A DNA stretch of 35,097 bases from positions 1-35,097 of the forward strand of contig JAJOJN010000070.1 in assembly GCA_021208565.1 (NCBI GenBank). The letters are read 5' to 3'. The stretch's first letter is position 1. The number at the start of each line of letters is the position of its first letter. The notes beneath the pieces are model-generated. The model was not told the DNA's origin. It saw only the letters and a list, made by a program, of their open reading frames with translations, and did not search any database. The position numbers were made by a program, and so were the translations under genes. Below, in pieces: positions 26,795 through 35,097 of the stretch. This DNA is from Nitrincola sp. (GTDB taxonomy: Bacteria > Pseudomonadota > Gammaproteobacteria > Pseudomonadales > Balneatricaceae).

Positions 26795-26836
26795 AAAAAA
26801 GGGGGGCTAACCTTGATCGGATAGCCCCCCTTTTTT
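26795..26836. terminator. Strong bidirectional terminator between the EAL-HDOD gene and ilvD
   Basis: AAAAAAGGGGGGCTA (26795-26809), a 12-base loop, then TAGCCCCCCTTTTTT (26822-26836): a perfect 15-bp inverted repeat with a GC core and A/T runs on both sides, so it works in both directions between convergent genes. Confidence 0.93.
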
Positions 26837-26853
26837 GTTGCGTTTAGTTTCTA

Positions 26854-28688
26854 TTAGTCAAGCTGTGTCAAGTCGCGGACAGCGCCTTTATCAGCGGATG
26901 TGACCAATTTGGCGTAGGCTTTTAATGCCGCACTTACTTTTCTCGGTCTATCCATCGCCGGTTTCCAGCCGGTAGCGTCTTGTTCGGCTCGACGCTTTGC
27001 TAGCTCTTCGTCAGAAATCAAAACGTTGATACTGCGATTAGGAATGTCGATGCAGATGGTGTCCCCATTCTTAACCAGACCTATCGCACCGCCTGAAGCG
27101 GCTTCTGGTGATACGTGACCTATCGAAAGACCGGATGTGCCGCCAGAGAAGCGACCGTCGGTTAATAGGGCACAGGCCTTGCCTAAGCCTTTGGACTTCA
27201 GATAGGAGGTTGGGTAAAGCATCTCTTGCATACCGGGTCCACCTTTAGGCCCTTCATAGCGAACAATCACCACTTCACCGGGTTTGACCTTGTCGTTAAG
27301 GATATGCTCGACGGCTTGATCTTGTGATTCTGTGATGTGTGCTGGGCCTTCAAAATAGAGATTTTCATCATCAACACCCGCTGTTTTCACCACACAACCA
27401 TCTTCAGCAATGTTTCCGAAGAGAACGGCTAGGCCTCCCTCTAGCGAGAAGGCATTCTCAATATTGCGAATACAGCCTTGTTCGCGATCACCATCTAGAC
27501 TTGGCCAACGTGTTGATTGACTGAATGCCGTTTGTGTTGGAATTCCTGCAGGTCCTGCTTTGAAAAACTCCACCACTTCTGGTGTGGGTTTGCGCATAAT
27601 ATCCCACTGTTCCAAAGCCTCAGCAAGCGTATTGCTGTGCACGGTTGGAATGTCGGTATGTAGCTTACCCGCACGATCAAGCTCACCTAGAATGGCGTAA
27701 ATGCCACCAGCGCGATGCACATCTTCAATGTGGTATTTCGGGGTGTTAGGTGCCACTTTGCACAGCTGTGGTACTACGCGAGAGAGTCGGTCGATATCTT
27801 TCAGCGTGAACTCCAACTCACCTTCTAACGCAATCGCCAGCAAGTGCAGGATGGTATTGGTTGAACCACCCATCGCTATGTCGAGTGACATGGCGTTTTC
27901 GAATGCCTTGTAGTTGGCGATGTTCCTTGGCAGCACTGAGTCATCGTTCTCTTCATAGTAACGTTTTGCAAGTGCCACGATGCGATGACCGGCTTCTTCG
28001 AACAAACGGCGACGGTCACTGTGGGTGGCTAGGGTAGTACCATTGCCTGGCAGAGACAGACCTAAGGCTTCGGTCAAGCAGTTCATTGAGTTGGCTGTAA
28101 ACATACCCGAACAAGAGCCGCAGGTAGGACAAGCTGAACGCTCGTACTCGGCAACCATCTCATCAGAGGCACTGTCATCAGCTGCGATAACCATCGCATC
28201 GACCAAGTCCAGCTTATGCTCTGAAAGCTTGGTTTTACCTGCTTCCATCGGGCCACCGGAGACAAATATCACGGGGATGTTCAAGCGCATAGCAGCCATC
28301 AACATGCCCGGTGTGATTTTGTCACAGTTAGAGATGCAGATGAGTGCATCAGCACAGTGAGCATTCACCATGTACTCTACTGAATCAGCAATGATGTCGC
28401 GAGAAGGTAAGGAGTAGAGCATGCCACGTGACCCATGGCGATACCATCATCAACCGCAATGGTATTAAACTCTTTGGCGACGCCGCCCGCTTTTTCAACT
28501 TCGCGCGCCACCAGCTGACCCATGTCTTTTAAGTGAACATGTCCCGGTACAAACTGGGTAAAGGAGTTAGCGATTGCAATAATCGGCTTGTGAAAGTCTT
28601 CATCTTTCATGCCGGTGGCGCGCCAGAGAGCACGGGCGCCTGCCATATTACGACCCGCTGTGGACGTTCTTGAGCGGTACTCAGGCAT
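26854..28688 (-). CDS. ilvD: Dihydroxy-acid dehydratase IlvD, frameshifted
   Basis: Fe-S enzyme that dehydrates dihydroxy acids in valine, leucine and isoleucine synthesis. ATG 28688 (after AAGGATAAACC) begins [20 protein letters not shown]. The first frame reaches [10 protein letters not shown], then breaks; the next frame continues [19 protein letters not shown]. Adding one G at about 28427 restores [18 protein letters not shown] and 611 residues, the normal length. Cluster-binding cysteines are visible in [14 protein letters not shown] and [19 protein letters not shown]; substrate-binding segments such as [24 protein letters not shown] are also intact. Almost certainly a functional gene with a one-base sequencing error. 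Confidence 0.93.
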
Positions 28689-28848
28689 TGGTTTATCCTT
28701 AAAAATGTAGGGTTGACAGGTTAAATAAGCTTTACACGAGTATATCAGATTACGGATAAGAGTCAGGTTCGCCAATAGCAGTGGTTGCACAAAAATAGGC
28801 ATCCACTTATGCTGTTTTTTATTTTCAGATCAGTTGGACCTTACCAAG

Positions 28849-29106
28849 ATGACAATCACCCTCGATAAAAAATCTATTAGACGAGATAAACTCCTCCGAT
28901 TTTGCATGTATACCGGTATTCCATTAAGCCTAGTAGCTGTTTTTTCGCTATGGATTGGCCAGTACGCCGGCTCGCCTTTTTTAGGTAAGATCTTTGTAAT
29001 TTCGGCTGCACTCGCGGTTGTTATTGGTCTTATCTATAACGTGCGCTTTGTCATCTTATCGATCCGAGAAGTTAAACGGCAACAAGCTTCTAATCGTCAA
29101 GGTTAA
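28849..29106 (+). CDS. Small two-helix membrane protein, unknown function
   Basis: 85-residue protein with a basic N-terminus (TLDKKSIRRDKLLR) and two membrane segments (YTGIPLSLVAVFSLWIGQY and IFVISAALAVVIGLIYNVRF), ending in a basic cytoplasmic tail (REVKRQQASNRQG). The frame extends to TTG 28834, but ATG 28849 is the more natural start; the GGA at 28836 is a weak ribosome site. I do not recognise a family. It is divergent from ilvD and about 100 bases upstream of the PepSY gene on the same strand. Confidence 0.55.
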   Translation: MTITLDKKSIRRDKLLRFCMYTGIPLSLVAVFSLWIGQYAGSPFLGKIFVISAALAVVIGLIYNVRFVILSIREVKRQQASNRQG

Positions 29107-29204
29107 TTCCTCAAATCGTTTTGTTAATCAGCAGTTCATTTGTGACCGATTAAGCTGTTTGAAAGTGAGGTCATATGACAATTAATGTAGCTGGAGGAAC
29201 CCTG

Positions 29205-29474
29205 ATGTCGATCAGGCACGCCAATTTTCTAAGTAGAATAAAAATCTTTTCTGTATTGGGTTTATTGTCAGCTTCAGTGCTTTTAATGGCAGAGCCTGTT
29301 ACTTCAGTTAAACAAGCCTCTGAAATTGCTCAGCAAAAATATGGTGGGCAGGTAGTAAAGGCAGAAGAGTCAGATCTTGATGACAAAAAAGTGTATGTGA
29401 TTCGAGTGGTTAATGAAGGGCGAGTTAGAGATGTCATGATCGATCCAGACGATGGCAGTGTGCTCAATCCCTAA
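29205..29474 (+). CDS. PepSY domain protein, exported
   Basis: 89-residue protein with a signal peptide (RIKIFSVLGLLSASVLLMA, cleavage near EPV) and one small PepSY domain: VKQASEIAQQKYGGQVVKAE, KKVYVIRVVNEGRVRDVMID and the closing DPDDGSVLNP. ATG 29205 is chosen because it follows GGAGGAACC; an ATG at 29175 would add ten residues. PepSY proteins often lie next to two-component genes and are thought to modulate the sensor or proteases in the periplasm. Here it is 32 bases upstream of a PhoP-like response regulator, so a single operon is likely. Confidence 0.82.
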   Translation: MSIRHANFLSRIKIFSVLGLLSASVLLMAEPVTSVKQASEIAQQKYGGQVVKAEESDLDDKKVYVIRVVNEGRVRDVMIDPDDGSVLNP

Positions 29475-29506
29475 AACCACCCTATGGAGAGTCAAGGAAC
29501 AGCATA

Positions 29507-30190
29507 ATGAAAGCATTAATTGTTGAAGATGACCAAGATTTACGTCGTCAACTCTGCACTCAACTGAGTGAAAAAGGCTATACCGTTGAAGAGTGTGAAA
29601 CGGGTAAGGACGCACTCTTTATGGGTAAAGAGTACGAATTCGATGTGGCTATTGTCGATCTTGGGCTGCCTGGGCTTTCTGGTTTGGACGTGATTCGGGG
29701 TTGGCGCGAAGCAGAACGTGACTTTCCTATCTTGATATTGACAGCAAGAGGCCACTGGCAAGACAAGGTAGAAGGCTTGGAAAGCGGCGCTGACGATTAT
29801 CTGGTAAAACCTTTCCAGCCAGAAGAACTTGCTGCTAGGTTGAACGCGCTCGTTCGGCGAGCAGCCGGTCATGCCAAACCAAAACTGACCTTTGGCCCTT
29901 TAACCCTCGATACTGTTAGTCGGGTGGTGACCCTGTCTGGCGAAGAGGTTCGTTTGACCAGTTACGAATACCGCACTGTCGAGTATTTAATGCTAAATGC
30001 AGGCAAAACCATATCTAAAGGGGAGCTGACAGAGCATTTATACCATCAGGATTTTGATAGAGACTCGAACGTCCTCGAAGTGTTTATTCGTCGTTTGCGT
30101 CAAAAACTCGATCCTGATCAGACGTTACAACCTATTTTGACGGTGAGAGGATTAGGTTATCGATTTAATCCGGAGTTGGCTGCCCATTGA
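29507..30190 (+). CDS. OmpR/PhoP-family response regulator
   Basis: 227-residue DNA-binding regulator. The receiver domain (1-120) has the acidic pocket (VEDDQD), the phosphoacceptor Asp51 in AIVDLGLPGLSGLDV, ILTARG and the conserved Lys101 in DDYLVKPF. The C-terminal winged helix (about 127-222) shows LTFGPLTLDTVSRVV, LTSYEYRTVEYLMLNAGKTI, SNVLEVFIRRLRQKL and ILTVRGLGYRF. Closest in style to the PhoP/QseB group. Overlaps the kinase start by TTGA and follows the PepSY gene. Confidence 0.92.
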   Translation: MKALIVEDDQDLRRQLCTQLSEKGYTVEECETGKDALFMGKEYEFDVAIVDLGLPGLSGLDVIRGWREAERDFPILILTARGHWQDKVEGLESGADDYLVKPFQPEELAARLNALVRRAAGHAKPKLTFGPLTLDTVSRVVTLSGEEVRLTSYEYRTVEYLMLNAGKTISKGELTEHLYHQDFDRDSNVLEVFIRRLRQKLDPDQTLQPILTVRGLGYRFNPELAAH

Positions 30191-31560
30191 TTCGTCGATA
30201 TCTGCCAAGATCCCTCAAATCACGCCTGTTTTTGGCATCTTTGGTGATTTTGCCTTTCATATTGATCATTGCGGTGGTGATTCTGCAGCGTGCCCATTAC
30301 GACAGTTTAGTGGCGTCTGAGCGTTCTCAAGCGCAACTGCAGGTCTATCTGTTACTTGGTTTGGCCGAGTTGGATGAGAAAGGGCTAACCATTCCATCTA
30401 TGTTACCAGAGCCTGCCTTGACTCAGCCGGGTTCTGGGGTTTATGCCTTTATCAATAATGATCAAGGCGAAATTCTCTGGCAGTCTGGTTCTGCTAGCCT
30501 TCTACCCACCTCCTTAGCGATTTTTACGCTACAAAGCTTCCCAGAACCAGGGCAGGTATTCTTTCGTTACCTGAAGGAGGAAGGGCTCTATATGATGCAG
30601 TACCCTGTTATTTGGGTTGATGGCAGTGAAGAGCGACTATTCAACATTTCTGTGCTACGAACGGATGAGCGTTTGCGTGAGCAGATGAGAGCTTTTAGCA
30701 CGCGTTTGTGGGGTTCTTTGTTGGGCGTGTTGATTCTGGCACTAACAATGCAATACATCATCTTACGCTGGGGGCTGCGCCCGCTTCATCGATTAGCGAA
30801 TGATTTGCGGCGCATTGAAATGGGTGAATCTGAACGATTAACCGGCAGTTATCCCAAAGAAGTTCAACCCGTCACCGATAACTTAAATCAACTCATCTTG
30901 ACTGAGCGTCAGCAGCGGGAACGCTATCGTAATACGCTTGCTGATTTGGCGCATAGTTTAAAAACGCCACTAGCGGTCATTAATGGGGCGAGTAATGAAA
31001 ATCTTTCCGCTGAAGCTTATCAGCGTTTAGTGGAAGAACAAACGCAGCGCATGAATCAAATTGTGCAATATCAGTTATCCCGTGCGGTTAAAAGCAAAGG
31101 AGGGCTAGCCGCGAAACCAGTCAATGTTCGCCCGATAGTGCATCGATTAGCGAGTGTGTTGACCAAGGTTTATACCGAAAAAATGATTGTTATTGAAAAC
31201 CAAGTCGCTGAGGATGCACTTTTTTATGGTGACGAACGCGATTTGATGGAGTTAATTGGCAACCTGATGGAAAACGCCTGTAAGTATGGTGAAAAGCAGG
31301 TGCGCGTCAGTTCCTATCCTACACGCAATGGTATTTTGTTATTTGTTGAAGATGATGGTCAGGGCGTGATGCCAAACCAAGCCAAGGTTATTTTAGAGCG
31401 AGGTCAGCGGATTGATACCTCGACATCGGGTCAGGGTATAGGGTTGGCTGTAGTTGTGGATATTCTCAGTAGTTACGGCGGTGCCTTGGAAGTGGACAGC
31501 TCCCCAGCCTTGCAAGGCGCTAGGTTCAGAATGATGCTGCCCATTCCAACATTAGATTAA
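30187..31560 (+). CDS. Sensor histidine kinase, PhoQ-like
   Basis: 457-residue membrane kinase partnered with the preceding regulator. TM1 (LFLASLVILPFILIIAVVIL) and TM2 (LWGSLLGVLILALTMQYIIL, near 172-192) bracket a sensor domain of about 135 residues. HAMP follows (RWGLRPLHRLANDLRRIEMG), then the H-box LADLAHSLKTPLAVI with His256. The ATPase domain has the N-box NLMENACKYGEKQV, G1 FVEDDGQGV and G2 GIGLAVVVDILSSYGG. Start is TTG 30187, overlapping the regulator stop. The H-box form 'AHSLKTPL' and PepSY neighbour fit a PhoQ-like kinase. The signal is not readable from sequence; the sensor region lacks an obvious acidic patch. Confidence 0.9.
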   Translation: MIRRYLPRSLKSRLFLASLVILPFILIIAVVILQRAHYDSLVASERSQAQLQVYLLLGLAELDEKGLTIPSMLPEPALTQPGSGVYAFINNDQGEILWQSGSASLLPTSLAIFTLQSFPEPGQVFFRYLKEEGLYMMQYPVIWVDGSEERLFNISVLRTDERLREQMRAFSTRLWGSLLGVLILALTMQYIILRWGLRPLHRLANDLRRIEMGESERLTGSYPKEVQPVTDNLNQLILTERQQRERYRNTLADLAHSLKTPLAVINGASNENLSAEAYQRLVEEQTQRMNQIVQYQLSRAVKSKGGLAAKPVNVRPIVHRLASVLTKVYTEKMIVIENQVAEDALFYGDERDLMELIGNLMENACKYGEKQVRVSSYPTRNGILLFVEDDGQGVMPNQAKVILERGQRIDTSTSGQGIGLAVVVDILSSYGGALEVDSSPALQGARFRMMLPIPTLD

Positions 31561-31592
31561 AGCCACGCTATAGAGCATCTTCAGAGTGGCTT
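31560..31592. terminator. Possible hairpin between the kinase gene and argA
   Basis: AAGCCAC (31560-31566) and GTGGCTT (31586-31592) can form a 7-bp stem at the junction of the convergent genes, with the right arm inside the end of argA. The loop is long (19 bases) and T-runs are poor, so the case is weak. Confidence 0.3.
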
Positions 31593-32919
31593 AAAAAACA
31601 CTTTGGAGTTGCGCTGGAAGTTGTACAAGGCTTTCTTCTCTTTAGGCAATGAATCCAAAGACGCTTCTCGAAATCCTCGCTCAATAAACCAATGAGCGGT
31701 GCGTGTAGTCAGTACAAAAAGCTGTGTCAGCCCCATCGATTTAGATGTCAACTCTATAGCGTGAAGTAAACGATCACCTCGTTCACCACCCCGATAATGG
31801 TCGTCAATGGCCACGCAGGCGAGTTCACCGACACCCTCTTCCTGGAAGGGATAGAGTGCGGCACAGCCAATAATCGCGCCATCTCGTTCGACTACTGTAA
31901 ATCGCTCTATCTCCATCTCTAGGCGCTCGCGTGAACGGCGAACTAAGATCCCTTTTTCTTCTAAGGGCGCGATAAGTTCCAAGATGCCACCCACATCATC
32001 AATCACCGCTGTACGGATTTGTTCATAAGATTCGCGAACAATCATGGTGCCAGAGCCATCTCGGGTTAAGAGTTCGGCAATTAAGGCGCCATCACGTTGA
32101 TAGCTAATTAGATGGCAACGAGGGACACCTTCTTCACAGGCATCGGCCGCTGCCTGTAATAGTCGAGCCGTTTCGGTGTGCGCTTCGGCTGGGTTTTCAA
32201 GGCTGGCTAGATACTGTTTAACCCAGCGTTTGGCGGTTGCCGCCAAAAGCTCACTGCGAAGATCACCGTGGCTATCGGTAATACCGCCTTCACTGCCAAA
32301 CAAAATGAGTTTGTCTGCTTTGAGAGATACTGCGGTTCGTGTAGCAACCTCCTCGGAAGAAAGGTTAAAGACTTCCCCGGTGGGTGAGAACCAAGGTTTG
32401 AAATCAATACAATGTTGTTCAAGTCCAGTTGGCGACAGATGGCATGATGGTCCACCCGTCTGAGTTCTCCAGTGTGACCGAGATCGACACCATCGACAAC
32501 ACCAGCAGGTCTTGCCGTGACAAAGTTACCACTACAGACTCGAATGCGAGCGCATGCATGGGCGTGTTGGATAAACCCATTGAGAATTGCGATTCTAACA
32601 GCGTCCTTAAAACGCCGGCCGCTTCTATAGCACACTCAAGCGTGTCGGCATCGGTAATGCGTTGATGGTGATGCAAGCGGGTCGGAATGCCACGTTTTTT
32701 GAGGCGTTCTTCTATTTGTGGGCGGCTTCCAAAAACGATCACCAATCGAACGCCTAGGCTGCTAAGCAACGCCACATCATGAACGATGTGCGTTAAGTTG
32801 GGGTCGGCGAGTGCCTCACCGCCTAACATCAACACAAAGGTTTTACCCCGATGGGCGTTGATATAGGGTGAGGAATGTCTGAACCAGTCGATATACTGAT
32901 CGTTGTCTTGCTTGCTCAC
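31581..32919 (-). CDS. argA: N-acetylglutamate synthase ArgA, two frameshifts
   Basis: First step of arginine synthesis: acetylates glutamate from acetyl-CoA. Amino-acid-kinase-like domain first: DQYIDWFRHSSPYINAHRGK, LMLGGEALADPN, LVIVFGSRPQIEERL. A C-terminal GNAT domain follows: IERFTVVERDGAIIGCAALY, ELACVAIDDHYRGGERGDRL. The frame breaks twice: adding a G near 32552 gives NTPMHGARIRVCSGNFVTAR, and adding one base near 32386 gives LGS-x-PTGEVFNLSSEEVAT then LILFGSEGGITDSHGDLRSE. Corrected length is about 446 residues, as in E. coli ArgA. GTG 32919 is chosen as start; the frame stays open upstream to 33009, but those residues are hydrophobic and not family-like. Probably functional with sequencing errors. 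Divergent from glnE. Confidence 0.88.
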
Positions 32920-33094
32920 AAAAGAACCTAATTTTTTAAATCGATGAAATAGTGCACTTAGGATAAAGAAGAATTGTATGGAGAGGAAGGCTCTCTGGAG
33001 TAAAGTCACATTTCATCAAATGTCTGATATGCTTGATCCATTCAAATCGATGAGTCCGTGAGTTGATTTCGGCCAATAAAGTGAGAAATGGAAG

Positions 33095-35097
33095 ATGTCT
33101 GAATGTTCTGCAATCGATCAATTGCCAGTTGCGCTTCAGCCAGTGGCAAAAAAATGTGTTGCTAACCTTGAATCCAAGTTGCTGGAGTTGTCCCAACAAC
33201 CTGATCTGAATTGGACGAAAGACCTTCTCAACGAGCTGGTCAAAGTGGTGGCGATCAGTGATTATGTTGCTGATCAACTTAGCCGTCGGCCTGAATGGAT
33301 CGAAACGCTTTTGGCTCAAAAGGATCTTTTTACCCAATATACTCAAGATACCTACGCGCAGCGGCTTGAAGCGTTACTAAGTACCCTTACCGATGAAAAT
33401 GAGCTGCATCTCAGACTGCGTCGCTTTCGTCACTATGAAATGGTCAGAATCATTTGGCGTGATTTAACGCGTCGAGCGGACATGCGAGAAACAACTCGTG
33501 ATCTTTCTCGTCTAGCCGATGCCTGTATCGATAAAACACTCGATTGGTTGTATCAACGTGCTTGTCAACGTTGGGGGACGCCTATGTCAGCTGGGGCTGA
33601 TCCGCAACCACAAAAACTGGTGGTGCTGGGTATGGGTAAGCTGGGCGCCAACGAGTTGAATCTTTCATCAGATATCGATTTGATGTTTTGCTTTCCCTCT
33701 TCCGGTGAGACCAGTCATGCGTCTAATCCGCTGGAGAATCAGGATTTCTTTATTCGTTTAGGGCAAAAATTGATTCAAGCCTTGGATAACCAAACCGTCG
33801 AAGGGTTTGTATTCCGAGTGGATATGCGTCTGCGTCCCTTTGGTTCTGCGGGTCCTTTAGCGATCAGTTTTGCGGCGATGGAAAACTATTACCAGGAACA
33901 GGGTCGTGACTGGGAGCGCTATGCCATGATCAAGGCGCGTATTGTGGCCGGTGATCTGCAAGCTGGCAATGGTCTATTGCAGAATCTTCGTCCCTTTGTG
34001 TATCGCAAGTATATCGACTTTAGTGCCTTCGAGTCCTTGCGCGATATGAAGCAGATGATCAATCGAGAAGTTAGGCGTAAAGGTTTGGAGCACAATGTTA
34101 AGTTAGGTTCGGGTGGTATTCGAGAGGTTGAGTTTATTGCGCAGGCCTTTCAGTTGATTCGAGGGGGTCGAGATAGAGACCTTCAACAACGAGAGCTACT
34201 GAACATTCTGCCCTTATTGCCAAACTATGTGGGTATGCCACAAGAGGCTGTTGAAGAGTTGACAGCCGCTTATATTTTTCTTCGTAATACTGAACATGCG
34301 ATTCAAGCGATTGCCGATCAACAGACTCAAGAGCTGCCTCAGGATGCCGTTGGACAGATGCGTATTGCTTTAGCTCTGGGATTTGAGGATTGGGATAAGT
34401 TTGCTGAGCAATTAAGTAGGCATCGACAAGCGGTATCTCGTCATTTTGCTGATGTGATTGCACCTGCAGATGAGGATGAAGAGGCGATTGGTGTTACCGA
34501 TGAGGCGCAATGGCTGAGTCTATTGGCTGAAGAGTTAGATGAGCAGGCTGCCCTCGACTTTCTGCAGGGTAAAGGATTTGCGGAACCCGCAATTGGGCTG
34601 AAGCACTTGCAGGGCTTGATCCATTCAAAGGCGATGCAAATGTTGCAGCAAGTGGCTAAAACGCGTTTGCTGAATGTCTTGCCGCCCTTGCTCGAAGTTG
34701 TGGGTCAGTGTAACAATTCAGAGATTACACTCGAACGTGTTTTGCAGTTAATTCAGTCTGTTTTACGTCGATCCGCTTATTTGGTGTTGTTGGCTGAGAA
34801 TCCAGGTGCAATGCAGCAGTTGGTCAAACTCTGCTCGGCCAGTGCTTGGTTTGCTTCATTGTTGGCGAAGCAGCCGGTTTTATTAGATGAGTTAATAGAT
34901 CCACGAACTCTGTTTACACCACCGGATAAGACGCGCCTTCAAACCGAGTTGACACAACAGTTACTCCGAGTGCCAGAGGATGACGTTGAACAGCTGATGG
35001 AAACCCTGCGCTACTTCCGTCATGCTCATGTGTTACGTGTGGCGGCATCCGATATCACAGGCGCCATGCCGTTAATGAAAGTCAGTGATTATTTGAC
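33095..35097 (+). CDS. glnE: Glutamine synthetase adenylyltransferase/deadenylase GlnE, 3' end cut by window
   Basis: Bifunctional enzyme that attaches AMP to glutamine synthetase and removes it again, according to nitrogen status signalled by PII. From ATG 33095 (preceded by GGAAG) 667 codons are open to the window end; the family has about 940-980 residues, so roughly a third is missing. The first nucleotidyltransferase (deadenylylation) domain is visible at KLVVLGMGKLGANELNLSSD followed by IDLMF, with the metal-binding D-x-D. FRVDMRLRPFGSAGPLAISF, ENYYQEQGRDWERYAMIKAR and GSGGIREVEFIAQAFQLIRG are highly conserved GlnE segments. No frameshift in this stretch. Divergent from argA across 175 bases. 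Confidence 0.95.
   Translation, partial: MSECSAIDQLPVALQPVAKKCVANLESKLLELSQQPDLNWTKDLLNELVKVVAISDYVADQLSRRPEWIETLLAQKDLFTQYTQDTYAQRLEALLSTLTDENELHLRLRRFRHYEMVRIIWRDLTRRADMRETTRDLSRLADACIDKTLDWLYQRACQRWGTPMSAGADPQPQKLVVLGMGKLGANELNLSSDIDLMFCFPSSGETSHASNPLENQDFFIRLGQKLIQALDNQTVEGFVFRVDMRLRPFGSAGPLAISFAAMENYYQEQGRDWERYAMIKARIVAGDLQAGNGLLQNLRPFVYRKYIDFSAFESLRDMKQMINREVRRKGLEHNVKLGSGGIREVEFIAQAFQLIRGGRDRDLQQRELLNILPLLPNYVGMPQEAVEELTAAYIFLRNTEHAIQAIADQQTQELPQDAVGQMRIALALGFEDWDKFAEQLSRHRQAVSRHFADVIAPADEDEEAIGVTDEAQWLSLLAEELDEQAALDFLQGKGFAEPAIGLKHLQGLIHSKAMQMLQQVAKTRLLNVLPPLLEVVGQCNNSEITLERVLQLIQSVLRRSAYLVLLAENPGAMQQLVKLCSASAWFASLLAKQPVLLDELIDPRTLFTPPDKTRLQTELTQQLLRVPEDDVEQLMETLRYFRHAHVLRVAASDITGAMPLMKVSDYL

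Noticed and set aside
32936-33346. 136-residue minus-strand frame across the glnE start
   Set aside because: Antisense to the intact glnE frame and without family features.

Overview
The window reads as chromosomal DNA of a moderate-GC, free-living gammaproteobacterium, possibly Oceanospirillales-like. This rests on Pho boxes, a TPP riboswitch over a thiO-S-G-E-D-C operon, several GGDEF/EAL proteins, an NDH-2, a GlnE and a fused amino-acid-kinase/GNAT ArgA. The genus cannot be fixed from the sequence alone.

Layout. (1) 1-6.4 kb is accessory DNA. It holds a secreted endonuclease I (cut by the window start), an orphan HTH antitoxin whose toxin has shrunk to 28 codons, a 53-aa accessory CsrA, a DnaQ-like exonuclease paired with a frameshifted MNT nucleotidyltransferase, an ERI1-like exonuclease, a KfrA-type plasmid protein with a repeat over its promoter, and an IS1634-family transposase. 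(2) 6.7-11.6 kb has a frameshifted membrane diguanylate cyclase, NDH-2 and an allantoin-utilisation pair (allantoin racemase and AllE) behind two TTGT-N2-ACAA sites. (3) 11.65-17.2 kb is the thiamin operon under a TPP riboswitch with a readable expression platform. (4) 17.2-19.1 kb is a Na/Pi symporter behind two Pho boxes. (5) 19.2-26.8 kb is rich in c-di-GMP genes: a PhnD-like/PAS/PAS/GGDEF protein, a periplasmic histidine phosphatase with a GGDEF-EAL protein, prmB, and an EAL-HDOD (YuxH-like) protein. (6) 26.8-35.1 kb is mostly housekeeping: ilvD, a small membrane protein, PepSY plus a PhoPQ-like two-component system, argA and the start of glnE.

Genes that probably work together: the thi genes build both thiamin moieties, with ThiO supplying the glycine imine to ThiG/ThiS; AllE and the racemase act on allantoin breakdown; the Pho-regulated transporter lies just upstream of a cyclase with a phosphonate-binding-type sensor; PepSY, response regulator and kinase form a signalling operon.

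Main caution: reading across frames shows about 16 single-base indels in nine genes, many in homopolymers and two in dense clusters (about 19.26-19.39 kb and 25.99-26.18 kb). They hit thiG, thiD, prmB, ilvD and argA, whose protein sequences are otherwise well conserved, so most look like sequencing or assembly errors rather than gene decay. Coordinates for those genes are given as one reconstructed span.
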